NCBI RefSeq assembly: GCF_001653135.1
Contig: NZ_BDDS01000007.1
Span: forward strand, 1-64,000
DNA: 64,000 nt
Origin: Pseudoalteromonas neustonica
Lineage (GTDB): Bacteria > Pseudomonadota > Gammaproteobacteria > Enterobacterales > Alteromonadaceae
Direction of reading: 5' to 3'
Shown here: positions 52,737 through 64,000 of the stretch, piece after piece
How positions within the stretch are numbered: position 1 is the first letter of the stretch
How the letters are laid out: the number at the start of each line of letters is the position of its first letter
The notes under the pieces: model-generated
What the model was told of the DNA's origin: nothing
Databases searched by the model: none
What the model saw: the letters and a program-made list of their open reading frames with translations, nothing else
Made by a program: the position numbers and the translations under genes

Positions 52737-52925
52737 TCATTGTAAGAAAATATCACTGCCAATAAGGCATTGTTGGGCGGCGGGCAGTCTGGTTAATACT
52801 TCACTACTTGCATTAACAGTCGTTGCGTCCACAGTGGCTGCTTGGCTAGGTAGTACAATGCTTGCCAGCATTAAAGTTGCAAAAATTGTGAGCATAGAAA
52901 TTGCCTGTTTATCTGTTCTATTCAT
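52737..52925 (-). CDS. Small exported protein, coupled to the TraB-like gene
   Basis: 62 residues, of which about 29 make a convincing signal peptide (MLTIFATLMLASIVLPSQA), leaving a mature peptide of about 33 residues with one cysteine. Its ATG overlaps the stop of the TraB-like gene (TAATG), so translation is probably coupled, which is the best support for it. I know no family. A plus-strand frame over the same bases (52705-52956) has neither signal nor ribosome site. Confidence 0.5.
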   Translation of the reverse strand: MNRTDKQAISMLTIFATLMLASIVLPSQAATVDATTVNASSEVLTRLPAAQQCLIGSDIFLQ

Positions 52926-53821
52926 TATTGTTGACCTGCGATATCTAGCTGAGTAATTGTGTAGCCTTGCTCTGTTAATAGCGATAGTAAGTTATGCTCA
53001 CCAACCAAGTGCGCTGCTCCTACAAGGACGAGCTCTTGTTGCTCATTACCAAACATGGCTTCTACTTTAGGTAACCAATTGTAATTGCGATCTTTTAAAA
53101 GCTTTTTGAATGTATCAGGATCATCTTTGAGTAAAGGTAATACCACTAATTCATTGAGCAACTCAGTATCGCCGCTGCGCCACGCTTTCATCATGCTATT
53201 AAATAAAGTGCTGTAATCATTGAGTTGGTCTAAGTTAGATTGAATGAATTTATTCTCGTTGTTTTCACCCATTTCTTTAAATAACCGCAGCTGGAATGCA
53301 ATATCTTCTAAATACTGCTGTGGTTTATTATCAGCACTAGCCCGTTTTGCAAAATACGCATCGACACCTTCACCAATTAAACTTTGCTTTTGTAGCTCCA
53401 TTGACATTAAAACAACACTGACCATAAATGGTCTAAAGCTATTAAGCTCATTCAAACTAGTACCAAATTGTGCCAGTTTAGCTTCAAGTTGCTTCTTTAC
53501 TTGTGGCGTTAGCTTTTCACTGAGCGTTTCATCATTTTTATATGACAATGTTTGTATCATATTCATTTGTGCTTGAGCATCCGTTGGATCAGGCATTTTA
53601 GCTTCTAAAATAACGGTATCGCTTTGCTGATAAGCAAATTCAAACTCAGCAGGCAGTGGCATTTGGCTGCTAGGTAAAATATGTAAAGTGCCGCCGATAT
53701 ACACTGTATCTTCACCTTTCTTAACTTGCCAAACAGAAGTTTGGGCGGCGGCACTTAAAGTTAGCAAAGAGCAGCCTACAAGTAGGCTTTTATTTAATAA
53801 ATTTTTGCGAAAATTGAACAT
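52925..53821 (-). CDS. TraB/GumN-family exported protein
   Basis: 298 residues. Signal peptide (LLVGCSLLTLSAAAQ), then the TraB/GumN fold: VWQVKKGEDTVYIGGTLHIL, the GTLH motif near 44, FEFAYQQSDTVILEAKM, a long helical middle, and the C-terminal VLVGAAHLVGEHNLLSLL with a second Gx2H motif. These two motifs are thought to form a metal-dependent active site (Tiki-like protease fold); no bacterial substrate is settled. Followed by a coupled small exported protein; another small exported protein gene lies 36 bases upstream. Confidence 0.88.
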   Translation of the reverse strand: MFNFRKNLLNKSLLVGCSLLTLSAAAQTSVWQVKKGEDTVYIGGTLHILPSSQMPLPAEFEFAYQQSDTVILEAKMPDPTDAQAQMNMIQTLSYKNDETLSEKLTPQVKKQLEAKLAQFGTSLNELNSFRPFMVSVVLMSMELQKQSLIGEGVDAYFAKRASADNKPQQYLEDIAFQLRLFKEMGENNENKFIQSNLDQLNDYSTLFNSMMKAWRSGDTELLNELVVLPLLKDDPDTFKKLLKDRNYNWLPKVEAMFGNEQQELVLVGAAHLVGEHNLLSLLTEQGYTITQLDIAGQQ

Positions 53822-53857
53822 CCCTCATTCCTTATTATTTGGTGATTAAAAACGATA

Positions 53858-54154
53858 TTAATTAAACAAGCTTGCTAATTTTTCTGCAATTGTTTGGTTT
53901 ATTTTTTGAATTGAACTATCAATCTTTTTGTTGATTGCAGCATCAATTTGATTTAATTGGTTTTCAATTGAAGCGTTAAAGTCACTCGTGAAATCATATT
54001 CAACTGTTGTTACTTCCTTTACTTGTACTGAGGCTGTTACAGGAGTAATAGTGTGTGTTTCAATGTCATTCTCTGCTGCGTGTACACTAAATAAAGTTGC
54101 TGCAAGCGTACTTGCTAAAACGGTTTTTGTTGCGATTTTAGTAAATGATTTCAT
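53858..54154 (-). CDS. Small exported helical protein, unknown
   Basis: 98 residues. Signal peptide (TVLASTLAATLFSVHAAE) with a good AAAGGA ribosome site. The mature 70 residues begin with Thr/Val-rich strand-like sequence and end in an amphipathic helix (NQIDAAINKKIDSSIQKINQ) with regular Ile/Leu spacing, so it may oligomerise or lie on a membrane. No family recognised. It is 36 bases upstream of the TraB-like gene on the same strand, suggesting a three-gene exported-protein unit. Confidence 0.62.
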   Translation of the reverse strand: MKSFTKIATKTVLASTLAATLFSVHAAENDIETHTITPVTASVQVKEVTTVEYDFTSDFNASIENQLNQIDAAINKKIDSSIQKINQTIAEKLASLFN

Positions 54155-54568
54155 GATTTATTCCTTTATTATTTAGTCTGTATTACTACCAATATGTGAT
54201 GTGGTAAGTAATGTTAAGTTAAAAAATGTTATCGCTAAGCGGTAGCGATGAGTGAATATTAAGGGGTGATAGGGAATAAGTCGCTTATCTAGATGTGAGC
54301 AATTTAATTATAAGGTTTTAGATTTTAAATTGATTTATAATCAATGGTTTATCGTTAAAGGTTATGATGCAAGATAAGGTTTTATTGTGTGTTTTTATCA
54401 AGGTTAGTATCGGTAAAAGGATAATATGAACAAAATGAAAAGTTAATTTTTCATCTGCATGATGTTTTCAATCGACAATTAACTGAAAGTTCTTTTTGAT
54501 TGAGTTAGAATGCGGGCGAATTATCATATTGCTTTTTAGCTACTAAATACAAATGAGTTACTAACCAG
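54155..54568. other. AT-rich divergent promoter region
   Basis: About 410 bases between the exported-protein genes and pabA. A short hairpin ATCGCT/AGCGAT lies at 54231-54249. Apart from the pabA promoter candidate below, nothing recognisable. Confidence 0.5.
54483..54511 (+). promoter_or_regulatory. Candidate sigma-70 promoter of pabA
   Basis: CTGAAA, 17-base spacer, TAGAAT, then GCGGGC; about 58 bases before the ATG. Moderate match on both boxes and optimal spacing. Confidence 0.45.
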
Positions 54569-55150
54569 ATGTTGTTAATGATCGATAACTACGATTCGTT
54601 TACCTATAACCTAGTGCAATACTTTCAGCGTTTAGATCAGGATGTGTTAGTAAAGCGTAATGATGAAATCACCGTAAGCCAAATTGCACAGTTGAACCCT
54701 CAACATATAGTGTTATCTCCTGGGCCATGTACACCAGATCAGGCTGGTATCTCATTAGATGTTGTTGACAAATTGAAAGGTGATTTTCCTATATTAGGAA
54801 TATGTTTAGGCCATCAAACAATTGCACAAGCATTGGGTGCTAAAGTGGTAAAAGCAAAGCAAGTGATGCATGGTAAAACTTCTGCTATTTGCCATACAGG
54901 AGAAGGCGTGTTTAAAGGATTGGCTAATCCACTAACGGTGTGTCGTTATCATTCGTTAGTTGTCGAAAAAAACAGTGTGCCTGCTGAGCTATCGATCACT
55001 GCATGGAGTCAGACCAGCGATGGTCAGTTTGATGAGATTATGGGCTTAGTGCATAAAAGCTTAGCGTTAGAAGGGGTACAGTTCCACCCTGAAGCAATAT
55101 TAACGGAGCAGGGGCTTGAATTACTTGCCAACTTTATAACTCGGTTCTAG
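54569..55150 (+). CDS. pabA: Aminodeoxychorismate/anthranilate synthase, glutamine amidotransferase subunit
   Basis: Supplies ammonia from glutamine to PabB (folate) or TrpE (tryptophan). 193 residues, class I glutamine amidotransferase: [15 protein letters not shown] start, oxyanion [12 protein letters not shown], nucleophile Cys79 in [15 protein letters not shown], catalytic His-Glu in [10 protein letters not shown]. It stands alone without pabB or trp genes and precedes astC at some distance, as in other gammaproteobacteria where pabA lies near argD; this favours the folate role. Next gene 42 bases downstream. Confidence 0.92.
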   Translation: MLLMIDNYDSFTYNLVQYFQRLDQDVLVKRNDEITVSQIAQLNPQHIVLSPGPCTPDQAGISLDVVDKLKGDFPILGICLGHQTIAQALGAKVVKAKQVMHGKTSAICHTGEGVFKGLANPLTVCRYHSLVVEKNSVPAELSITAWSQTSDGQFDEIMGLVHKSLALEGVQFHPEAILTEQGLELLANFITRF

Positions 55151-55192
55151 GCTTAAACTGGTTTGATTTTACTTAAAGAAAGATATTAATGA

Positions 55193-56353
55193 ATGACTGA
55201 TGAAATGCGCGAACACAGAACGGCAAAAGTACTTGAACAGCGAGCTCATGATCTGCTGCTTGGTCACAGTTTTGCGCAACGTCAAATCGGCTATATTCAT
55301 ACTTTAGAAATTGATTATGGCGCGCCAATGAAGCAGCGCACTTTACTTGAAGTTGAAATGGCTGCGCAAAAAAAGCGACAAAAATCCAGTACGGCTCATC
55401 ATAAGTATCGCGCTCAAGCAAGCCAGCAATTACATCAAGTGATCGAAACCGCCATGAATAAACAATTGGCAGATATAGACACGGTATTGCATGAAACAAT
55501 AGGTATAGAGGATAACGTTCCTGCAATTTTAGAAGTTTTAGCCGTTAAATCTGCGTCGGTAGGGCGTTTAGAGCCCCTAGTAAATGATTTAAGTTGGTTA
55601 GGTCGAGAACTGGTCTCTTTTGTGAATCTGCCTTATTACCGTAAGCAGCGTAATAAGCACACATCAGTAAAAGTTGATAACCCATCTTTGGCGCTGCGTT
55701 ATATTGGCTTAGATAACTTGCAGTTTGTAGTCCCCACCTTTGCGGTACGCCACTGGATGCCACACAGTACAGAACCTTTCCCATTATTAAAGCGTCGCTT
55801 ACGTGATAACTCGATGGCCTGCGCTATTGCTGCACAAGAGTTGGCTAAGGTAAATGGTATGAATGAAATGCATGCTTTCACGCTGGGGATGCTATTAGAT
55901 GTGGGTAAAATTGCTTTAGTTAGGCTTTACTTACGAACTTTTGAACTTGTTTGGCAGCGTAAAGTGTCTATCGCGCGCGAAGAGCAACATAAAGACTTAC
56001 ATACGGCTTTACTGGAACTTAAACCAGATCCGTTGTTTTTAAGCACGCTACTCAGCCAGCATGCATTAAAAGTAACTGCAAAAGTGATTGAGAAAATGTC
56101 GTTTCGTTATTTGCCTTTTAATACAGTAATGGAGCAACTAACGGCACCGCTTCCTAAAGGCGAATCTTTATTGCCATTAACGGTATTAATGCAGAAGGCT
56201 CGCTGCTATTCACAATATATCACTCTGGAAGAGCATCAACTGATCGAAGCTGATGAAAAAACTGTTTGGCTAAAACACCTCAACTTTACGCAATCTGAGC
56301 TAAATCTACTCGAAAAAACTAATTTTCAACACTTTCATATTAAAATTGACTAG
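55193..56353 (+). CDS. HDOD-domain signalling protein
   Basis: 386 residues. The C-terminal half (about 120-340) fits the HDOD fold, a catalytically dead relative of HD phosphohydrolases used in signalling: LPYYRKQRNKH, SLALRYIGLDNLQFVVPTFA, AIAAQELAKVNGMNEMHAFT and LGMLLDVGKIALV. The HD metal residues are missing, as expected. The N-terminal 110 residues are charged and helical with a KKRQKSSTAHHKYR run. Probably part of a c-di-GMP or stress pathway, but no partner is visible. Follows pabA by 42 bases, perhaps co-transcribed. Confidence 0.78.
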   Translation: MTDEMREHRTAKVLEQRAHDLLLGHSFAQRQIGYIHTLEIDYGAPMKQRTLLEVEMAAQKKRQKSSTAHHKYRAQASQQLHQVIETAMNKQLADIDTVLHETIGIEDNVPAILEVLAVKSASVGRLEPLVNDLSWLGRELVSFVNLPYYRKQRNKHTSVKVDNPSLALRYIGLDNLQFVVPTFAVRHWMPHSTEPFPLLKRRLRDNSMACAIAAQELAKVNGMNEMHAFTLGMLLDVGKIALVRLYLRTFELVWQRKVSIAREEQHKDLHTALLELKPDPLFLSTLLSQHALKVTAKVIEKMSFRYLPFNTVMEQLTAPLPKGESLLPLTVLMQKARCYSQYITLEEHQLIEADEKTVWLKHLNFTQSELNLLEKTNFQHFHIKID

Positions 56354-57938
<1,585 letters not shown>

Positions 57939-57959
57939 TCTAGCGTTCTCATTATTTAA

Positions 57960-57980
57960 GGGCAAGTAGCAAGCTTGCCC
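57960..57980 (+). other. Hairpin in the astC-astA gap
   Basis: GGGCAAG, seven-base loop, CTTGCCC; no T run follows. It may protect the astC message or partly attenuate read-through into astA. Confidence 0.5.
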
Positions 57981-58024
57981 TGATCTTCTATTTTACCGTT
58001 ATTTATAAGGGAGCAAGCGGACTC

Positions 58025-59041
58025 ATGATGATTCTTCGCCCAATCCAGCAATGTGATTACCCAGCTTTATTGAAAATTGCCCATGAATCAGGGCATGGTT
58101 TTACCTCTTTGCCTAATAACGAAGCGTTATTACAAAAGAAAATTGACCATTCAGTAAGCTCATTTGCAAAAAGTGCATCTCAACCGGGTGACGAAGGTTA
58201 CTTGTTTGTTCTTGAAGATAGCGAAACAGGTGAAGTGGTCGGTACCTCAGCCATTGAAGCCGCAGTTGGTTTAGATGATGCGTTTTATCATTACCATTTA
58301 AGCAAAGCAATTCATTCATCGCGTACGCTTAATGTGTATAAAGCGGTTGATATTTTAACGCTATGTAATGATTACACAGGCGCTACAGAGCTTTGCACTT
58401 TATTTTTAAAAGATGGCTACCGTAAAAACAACAACGGCAAGCTACTTTCAAAAGCCCGTTTTATGTTTATTAAACAGCATAGAGAGCGCTTTGCTGAAAC
58501 CGTGATTGCAGAAATGCGCGGTGTATCAAATGAAAATGGCGACAGCCCTTTTTGGCAATGGTTAGAAGAGCATTTTTTCTCTATGGACTTCCCAACTGCC
58601 GATTATCTAACCGGTATAGGCCAAAAAGTATTTATTGCTGAGTTAATGCCAAAATACCCAATTTACGTCAATCTTTTAAGTAAAGATGCACAGGCGGTTA
58701 TTGGTCAAGTACATGATAATACACGCCCCGCAATTTCATTACTTAAAAGTGAAGGCTTTACCTTTAACGGTTACGTTGACATCTTTGATGCAGGTCCGAC
58801 CGTTGAAGCAAAAGTAGATAATATAGCGACAGTACGTAACGCCAAAAACTTTACCGTTAAAATTGGTGAAAATAGTGGCGAGACATCGGTAATGCTAGCA
58901 AACGAAAAACTCAATGATTTTAGAGCAACCGTAGCAGAGCTAACGTTTGATGCGAAAAACCCAGAGATTATCTTGTCACAAGAAATCGCTGACGCATTGC
59001 ACCTTCAAGCTGGCGATACTGTCACAGCAACAAGTTTATAA
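58025..59041 (+). CDS. astA: Arginine N-succinyltransferase
   Basis: First step of the AST pathway: arginine + succinyl-CoA to N2-succinylarginine. 338 residues (E. coli 344). N terminus MMILRPIQQCDYPALLKIA and HGFTSLPNNEALLQKKI match AstA; the core has ADYLTGIGQKVFIAELMPKY, PIYVNLLSKDAQAVIGQVHD and the family motif near NTRPAISLLKSEGF. GNAT-like fold. 86 bases after astC and 15 bases before astD, so one operon. astB and astE are not present in the window next to it. Confidence 0.94.
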   Translation: MMILRPIQQCDYPALLKIAHESGHGFTSLPNNEALLQKKIDHSVSSFAKSASQPGDEGYLFVLEDSETGEVVGTSAIEAAVGLDDAFYHYHLSKAIHSSRTLNVYKAVDILTLCNDYTGATELCTLFLKDGYRKNNNGKLLSKARFMFIKQHRERFAETVIAEMRGVSNENGDSPFWQWLEEHFFSMDFPTADYLTGIGQKVFIAELMPKYPIYVNLLSKDAQAVIGQVHDNTRPAISLLKSEGFTFNGYVDIFDAGPTVEAKVDNIATVRNAKNFTVKIGENSGETSVMLANEKLNDFRATVAELTFDAKNPEIILSQEIADALHLQAGDTVTATSL

Positions 59042-60526
<1,485 letters not shown>

Positions 60527-60558
60527 TTACTATTAATAAAAATAGCAATAAAGAATTG

Positions 60559-60585
60559 AAAAAGCAGCCTTGGCTGCTTTTTTTG
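60559..60585 (+). terminator. Intrinsic terminator after astD
   Basis: AAAAGCAGCC, loop TT, GGCTGCTTTT and a further T run; 33 bases after the stop. Confidence 0.9.
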
Positions 60586-60668
60586 TATTGCTTCTTGAGC
60601 AAAGGTAGCATTTAAATGCGCTTTCTGCTTAAATCAATAGAGTCGTATTTTATTAGGTGAAGAGAATT

Positions 60669-61016
60669 ATGGTTTTAGATAGGCAAGGGTATGATGACCT
60701 CATCATGTATCTTACTCAAAACTTAGCTTTATTTGAGAAGCCTGGCGAGATAAAACCAGGTGCACCAACGATTATGGCGTTGATAGAGGATGACATCGCT
60801 GAAAATGTGATGCTGATATGCCAACAAAACAAAGCGCTTTCTACAGAGCAACGCAGCCAAATAGTACGTGAAGTCGATGGGATAGTTTACGACCTCCAAG
60901 AAGTGCTAAGTAGTGTTACGAGTAATCAAGTTACGATAGAGCAACATGCATTTATTGATGAGTTTGCAGCGTTGGTTAAAAACCTATTCGATAGCGCGGT
61001 TGCTGAAAAAATTTAA
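60669..61016 (+). CDS. DUF3802-like protein
   Basis: 115 residues, acidic, all-helical and soluble, starting MVLDRQGYDDLIMYLTQNLA with a C-terminal IDEFAALVKNLFDSAVAEKI. The N terminus matches what I recall of the DUF3802 family from Vibrio, Shewanella and Pseudoalteromonas; no function is known. Start at 60669 with GAAGAGA upstream, in place of the GTG at 60657. In this order it often sits next to the ast genes or an OsmC gene, as here. Confidence 0.65.
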   Translation: MVLDRQGYDDLIMYLTQNLALFEKPGEIKPGAPTIMALIEDDIAENVMLICQQNKALSTEQRSQIVREVDGIVYDLQEVLSSVTSNQVTIEQHAFIDEFAALVKNLFDSAVAEKI

Positions 61017-61098
61017 CGACCTCAGATTATCGCTTTTAATTTGCAACTGCCTGTGACTTCCTTACAATCAAGAAAATAACTTCTTTGAGAGTAATAAA

Positions 61099-61512
61099 AT
61101 GCAAGCGAATGTAAAATGGGTTGAAGGCGATACGTATCTTGGGCGCTCTAATTCTGGGCATAACGTTGTGTTTGACGCAGGCAGTGATAGCGCAGCACCA
61201 AGTCCTATGGAAATGGTGCTCATGTCAGTGGGTTGCTGTTCATCAGTAGATGTGGTCAGCATTTTAAAGAAAGCGAAACAAAACTTCTCAGATGTTCAAG
61301 TTAAATTGAGCGCAGAACGTGCTGAATCAGCTCCTCGAGTCTTTACTAAGATTAACTTACACTTTGTAGTAACAGGGGATAATGTCTCTGAGAAGCACCT
61401 TGCACGCGCAGTTACATTATCAGCTGAAAAGTATTGTTCAGTTGCATTAATGCTTGATAAAACAGTAGAAATTACCCACAGTCACGAAGTTGTGCAAGAA
61501 CAGGCAAAATAA
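61099..61512 (+). CDS. OsmC-family peroxiredoxin-like protein (YhfA type)
   Basis: 137 residues. The two redox cysteines of the OsmC/Ohr fold are present: VGCCSSVDVVSILKK near 49 and AEKYCSVALMLDKT near 115. YhfA-type members begin with VKWVEGDTYLGRSNSGHNVV as here. They are thought to detoxify organic hydroperoxides using lipoyl- or thiol-based reductants. A ribosome site (GAGAG) precedes the ATG. Followed by speD after 87 bases with a TATAAA in between, so speD probably has its own promoter. Confidence 0.85.
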   Translation: MQANVKWVEGDTYLGRSNSGHNVVFDAGSDSAAPSPMEMVLMSVGCCSSVDVVSILKKAKQNFSDVQVKLSAERAESAPRVFTKINLHFVVTGDNVSEKHLARAVTLSAEKYCSVALMLDKTVEITHSHEVVQEQAK

Positions 61513-61599
61513 GGCTTTTTCCTGCGGTGAAATTCGTATAAAATCCGCGAACTTTCATTCTGCTGTGGCAGATTTCATTAGTTTATAGGTTGGTTTATT

Positions 61600-62412
61600 A
61601 TGAACAAACCCTTCGATAAAATTAAACTACATGGCTTTAACAACTTAACCAAAAGTTTAAGCTTTAGTATTTACGATATTTGCTACGCAAAGACCGAGCA
61701 ACAACGTAAAGAATATATTGAATATATCGACGAGCAGTACAACGCGGATCGACTAACCGATATTTTAGGTGAAGTGGTTGATATCATCGGCGCTAATATT
61801 TTAAATATCTCGCGTCAAGATTACGAGCCACAAGGTGCCAGTGTTACTATTTTGGTTTCAGAAGAACCAATTGAGCAGCAGCAGACATTTGACGTTGATG
61901 AAGCACCAGGGCCGTTACCTGATACCGTAGTTGCACATTTAGATAAAAGTCATATCTGTGTACATACTTACCCTGAAGCGCATCCTGATGATGGTATTTG
62001 TACTTTCCGCGCTGATATCGAAGTATCGACCTGTGGTATTATTTCGCCACTTAAAGCGTTGAACTTCCTGATCCACAGTTTGGATTCAGATGTGGTGACA
62101 ATCGACTACCGCGTACGTGGTTTTACCCGCGACGTAGATGGCGTGAAGCATTATATTGATCATGCGATTAATTCAATTCAGAATTATATGACGGAAGATA
62201 CCAAAGAAGCGTACCAAATGATGGACGTAAACGTGTATCAAGAAAACTTGTTCCATACAAAGATGATGCTTAAAGAAACAGATCTAAATACATATTTATT
62301 TGGTGTGTCTACTGATGACTTATCTGACGATGAAGAAGAAGAAATTCGTTCTAAGTTAACCCGTGAGATGCAAGAAATTTTCTACGGTCGTAACTTACCA
62401 TATACAGAATAA
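61600..62412 (+). CDS. speD: S-adenosylmethionine decarboxylase proenzyme
   Basis: Makes decarboxylated SAM for spermidine synthesis. 270 residues (E. coli 264), the large gammaproteobacterial type. Self-cleavage site Lys116-Ser117 in [12 protein letters not shown], where the serine becomes the pyruvoyl group; [20 protein letters not shown] supplies other active-site residues. No speE is adjacent. The OsmC gene precedes it; a terminator follows. Confidence 0.95.
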   Translation: MNKPFDKIKLHGFNNLTKSLSFSIYDICYAKTEQQRKEYIEYIDEQYNADRLTDILGEVVDIIGANILNISRQDYEPQGASVTILVSEEPIEQQQTFDVDEAPGPLPDTVVAHLDKSHICVHTYPEAHPDDGICTFRADIEVSTCGIISPLKALNFLIHSLDSDVVTIDYRVRGFTRDVDGVKHYIDHAINSIQNYMTEDTKEAYQMMDVNVYQENLFHTKMMLKETDLNTYLFGVSTDDLSDDEEEEIRSKLTREMQEIFYGRNLPYTE

Positions 62413-62438
62413 GCTAACCCAGTTAGGTTGTTTTAAAG

Positions 62439-62469
62439 CGGCGTGCAATGTAAATTGCGCGCCGTTTTT
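62439..62469 (+). terminator. Intrinsic terminator after speD
   Basis: CGGCGTGCAAT, loop GTAA, ATTGCGCGCCG (one G-U pair) then TTTTT; 26 bases after the stop. Confidence 0.93.
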
Positions 62470-62675
62470 GTTTGTGGCGCGTAATATGATACTAATCTAC
62501 ATTTTTTTGAAAGTGTTTTACTACCCAACATCTAGGTTTAGTCGTCGTATGGTTAGCTTGTTGTAATTATAATCAACTGTAATGCCCAATAATGCGGTGT
62601 AATATCACGTAATATCTTTTTGTAGTTCATTCCTTTATAACACCCCTAGAACTTAATAATAGTAATAGGTTAGAC

Positions 62676-63971
62676 ATGTCTACAGCAGTTCAATACGATT
62701 TAATCGTTATTGGAGGCGGCCCCGTTGGGTTATCGACCGCTTTTCATGCATCGCAACGAGGCCTTAAAACACTGGTAATCGAAAAACATGGCTATTTTAA
62801 TGATTTAGGAAGCTCTGCCGGATACTCTAGGCAGTTTCGTTTGCAGTATGATCAACAGCATATGTCTGAGTTATGTTTAGCATCACAGCAGTATTGGCAG
62901 CAAATACAGGCATTGTCAGACGAGCCATTAATTGGCGATGAAGGAAGTTTATGGTTTGGTCAAAAAGGCGTTAAAGATGCGCGAGAAGGCGGTATCGACG
63001 AGGCTGAAAAAACCATGGATGCGTTAAATATTCCTTATGAGAGACTGGCAGATGCCACCGCAATACAAAGTAAGGCCTGCTTTGAAGGACTCCCTAAAGA
63101 GTATTATGGTTTTTTTCAATCAAATGGCGGCACCATTAATATAAAGCAAACAGAGAGAGCATTTTTTAATGCGGGGTTAAACTCTGGGTGTGTGACTTAT
63201 CGCGAATGGGAAAATGTGCAAACGATTACCTCATTAGCAGATGATATTGTTGAAGTAACGACCCAGCATAGTGCTGCAGAAGGCATCACTACTACATGTT
63301 ATACATGTAAAAAACTAGCGATTACTACGGGTGCATATATCAACGAAACCGTACGTAGTTTAGGGGTGTCAGTGCCTATTATTATTTGGCAAATGGCATC
63401 AGCGTATTTTAAGAAAGTTGACCCTGTAGCAACGACCCCATCTTGGTTTGTATTTCAACAAGCAGAGAATGAATCAGACCCACGAACCGCAACTAATTCT
63501 CTTTTGTGTGGTTTTCCTGAACTTGAATGGGCAAACCCAGGCTACATTCGTGTTGCGACTAATTTTCCAGACGATGCAATTATTTATGATCCAAATGATC
63601 GACAGTTAGCCCCAAGTAAGCAATCATTAGCGATTGCGTCCTCATGGGTTGAACAGTTTATGCCGGGCTTGGAGCCAACCCCGTATTTTACTACAACATG
63701 CTTAATAGCATTGTGTGATTCACCATTGAAAAAAGGGCAAAAAAAAGCAGAGTTTTTTCTTGATTACATGCCGGATTATATACCTAATAATAAAAATATA
63801 GTGACGTATACCGCAGGTTGGGCGGGTAAATTTATACCTATTTTAGGTGATATGATTTGCCAGATGCTAGAGAACGATGCGCTGACTGAGTTTAATTTTT
63901 CCGTTAGCTACAGTACTTTTAGCATCCCAAAAAATCATTTTGCTATAGCGTGGCAAACAGCTAACATTTGA
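62676..63971 (+). CDS. FAD-dependent amine oxidase, sarcosine oxidase-like
   Basis: 431 residues, DAO-fold flavoprotein. Dinucleotide motif LIVIGGGPVGLSTAFHAS (residues 9-26) followed by an acidic end-of-strand Glu (LVIEK). The Arg-rich loop GSSAGYSRQFRLQYDQQHMS resembles the monomeric sarcosine oxidase and N-methyltryptophan oxidase group. TTTCLIALCDSP near 340 lies where these enzymes attach FAD covalently to cysteine, and YTAGWAGKFIPILGDMICQM is the C-terminal FAD-binding motif. It would oxidise a secondary amine or amino acid, giving H2O2. Substrate unknown. 263 bases separate it from speD; its 3' end is near the window end. Confidence 0.82.
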   Translation: MSTAVQYDLIVIGGGPVGLSTAFHASQRGLKTLVIEKHGYFNDLGSSAGYSRQFRLQYDQQHMSELCLASQQYWQQIQALSDEPLIGDEGSLWFGQKGVKDAREGGIDEAEKTMDALNIPYERLADATAIQSKACFEGLPKEYYGFFQSNGGTINIKQTERAFFNAGLNSGCVTYREWENVQTITSLADDIVEVTTQHSAAEGITTTCYTCKKLAITTGAYINETVRSLGVSVPIIIWQMASAYFKKVDPVATTPSWFVFQQAENESDPRTATNSLLCGFPELEWANPGYIRVATNFPDDAIIYDPNDRQLAPSKQSLAIASSWVEQFMPGLEPTPYFTTTCLIALCDSPLKKGQKKAEFFLDYMPDYIPNNKNIVTYTAGWAGKFIPILGDMICQMLENDALTEFNFSVSYSTFSIPKNHFAIAWQTANI

Positions 63972-64000
63972 TCGGTTAAATAGGTGTTTGCTGGTGAAAA

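Noticed and set aside
52705..52956. Plus-strand 83-residue frame
   Set aside because: Overlaps the minus-strand mini-protein, which has a signal peptide and a TAATG coupling; this frame has neither.

Overview
The window looks like a chromosomal segment of a marine gammaproteobacterium of the Alteromonadales, most probably Pseudoalteromonas. This rests on moderately AT-rich DNA, the type of the housekeeping proteins (CysJIH, AcnA and AcnB, GlnA-NtrBC, TypA, SpeD, AstCAD), many DUF4124/DUF2959/DUF3802-type proteins of that order, and short dispersed intergenic repeats. No database search was run; family names come from recognised motifs.

Layout. 1-385: 3' end of an rRNA operon (23S tail, 5S, terminator), with a 26-bp inverted repeat on either side of the 5S gene. 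385-1700: a degraded patch with an IS630-type transposase remnant and a small orphan membrane-protein gene. 1705-3327: secreted endonuclease I-type nuclease. 3737-8091: cysJIH sulfite/PAPS reduction operon. 8190-10585: two orphan periplasmic binding proteins and small membrane proteins. 10713-13460: acnA, with a MITE-like element upstream. 13828-16940: small genes plus an orphan iron-type binding protein. 17003-21035: a GGDEF-EAL c-di-GMP enzyme, arylamine N-acetyltransferase and a cyclic-nucleotide-binding protein. 21056-25675: ntrC, ntrB, a DUF4124 gene and glnA, with a recognisable sigma-54 promoter and NtrC-like half sites. 26185-28008: typA. 28316-38042: ogt, a metallo-beta-lactamase-fold lipoprotein, DUF2959, brkB, pip, dtd, a PAS chemoreceptor, a methyltransferase, a GNAT-hotdog fusion and pldA.

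38253-42642 is the most coherent unusual unit: a four-gene minus-strand operon (dapA-like, dapD-like, lysA-like, M14 AstE-like deacylase) behind a clear lysine riboswitch, with a possible 40-codon upstream ORF. It suggests a lysine-repressed succinylase branch in which an AstE-type hydrolase may take the DapE role. 42737-49257: a Tag-type glycosylase, selO, an OmpA-family porin and acnB. 49508-52695: an amino-acid-hydroxylase-like 2OG-Fe dioxygenase with a VC1184-type class V aminotransferase, then a convergent prolyl-hydroxylase-like gene. Between these lie two opposed arrays of 7-bp repeats around an intrinsic terminator. 52737-54154: small exported proteins and TraB. 54569-63971: pabA, an HDOD protein, astC-astA-astD arginine catabolism, DUF3802, an OsmC protein, speD and a sarcosine-oxidase-like flavoprotein.

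Metabolically, glnA/ntrBC, the ast genes, the lysine operon and speD make this a nitrogen and amino-acid-centred neighbourhood. No phage, CRISPR array, restriction-modification locus or tRNA gene was seen.
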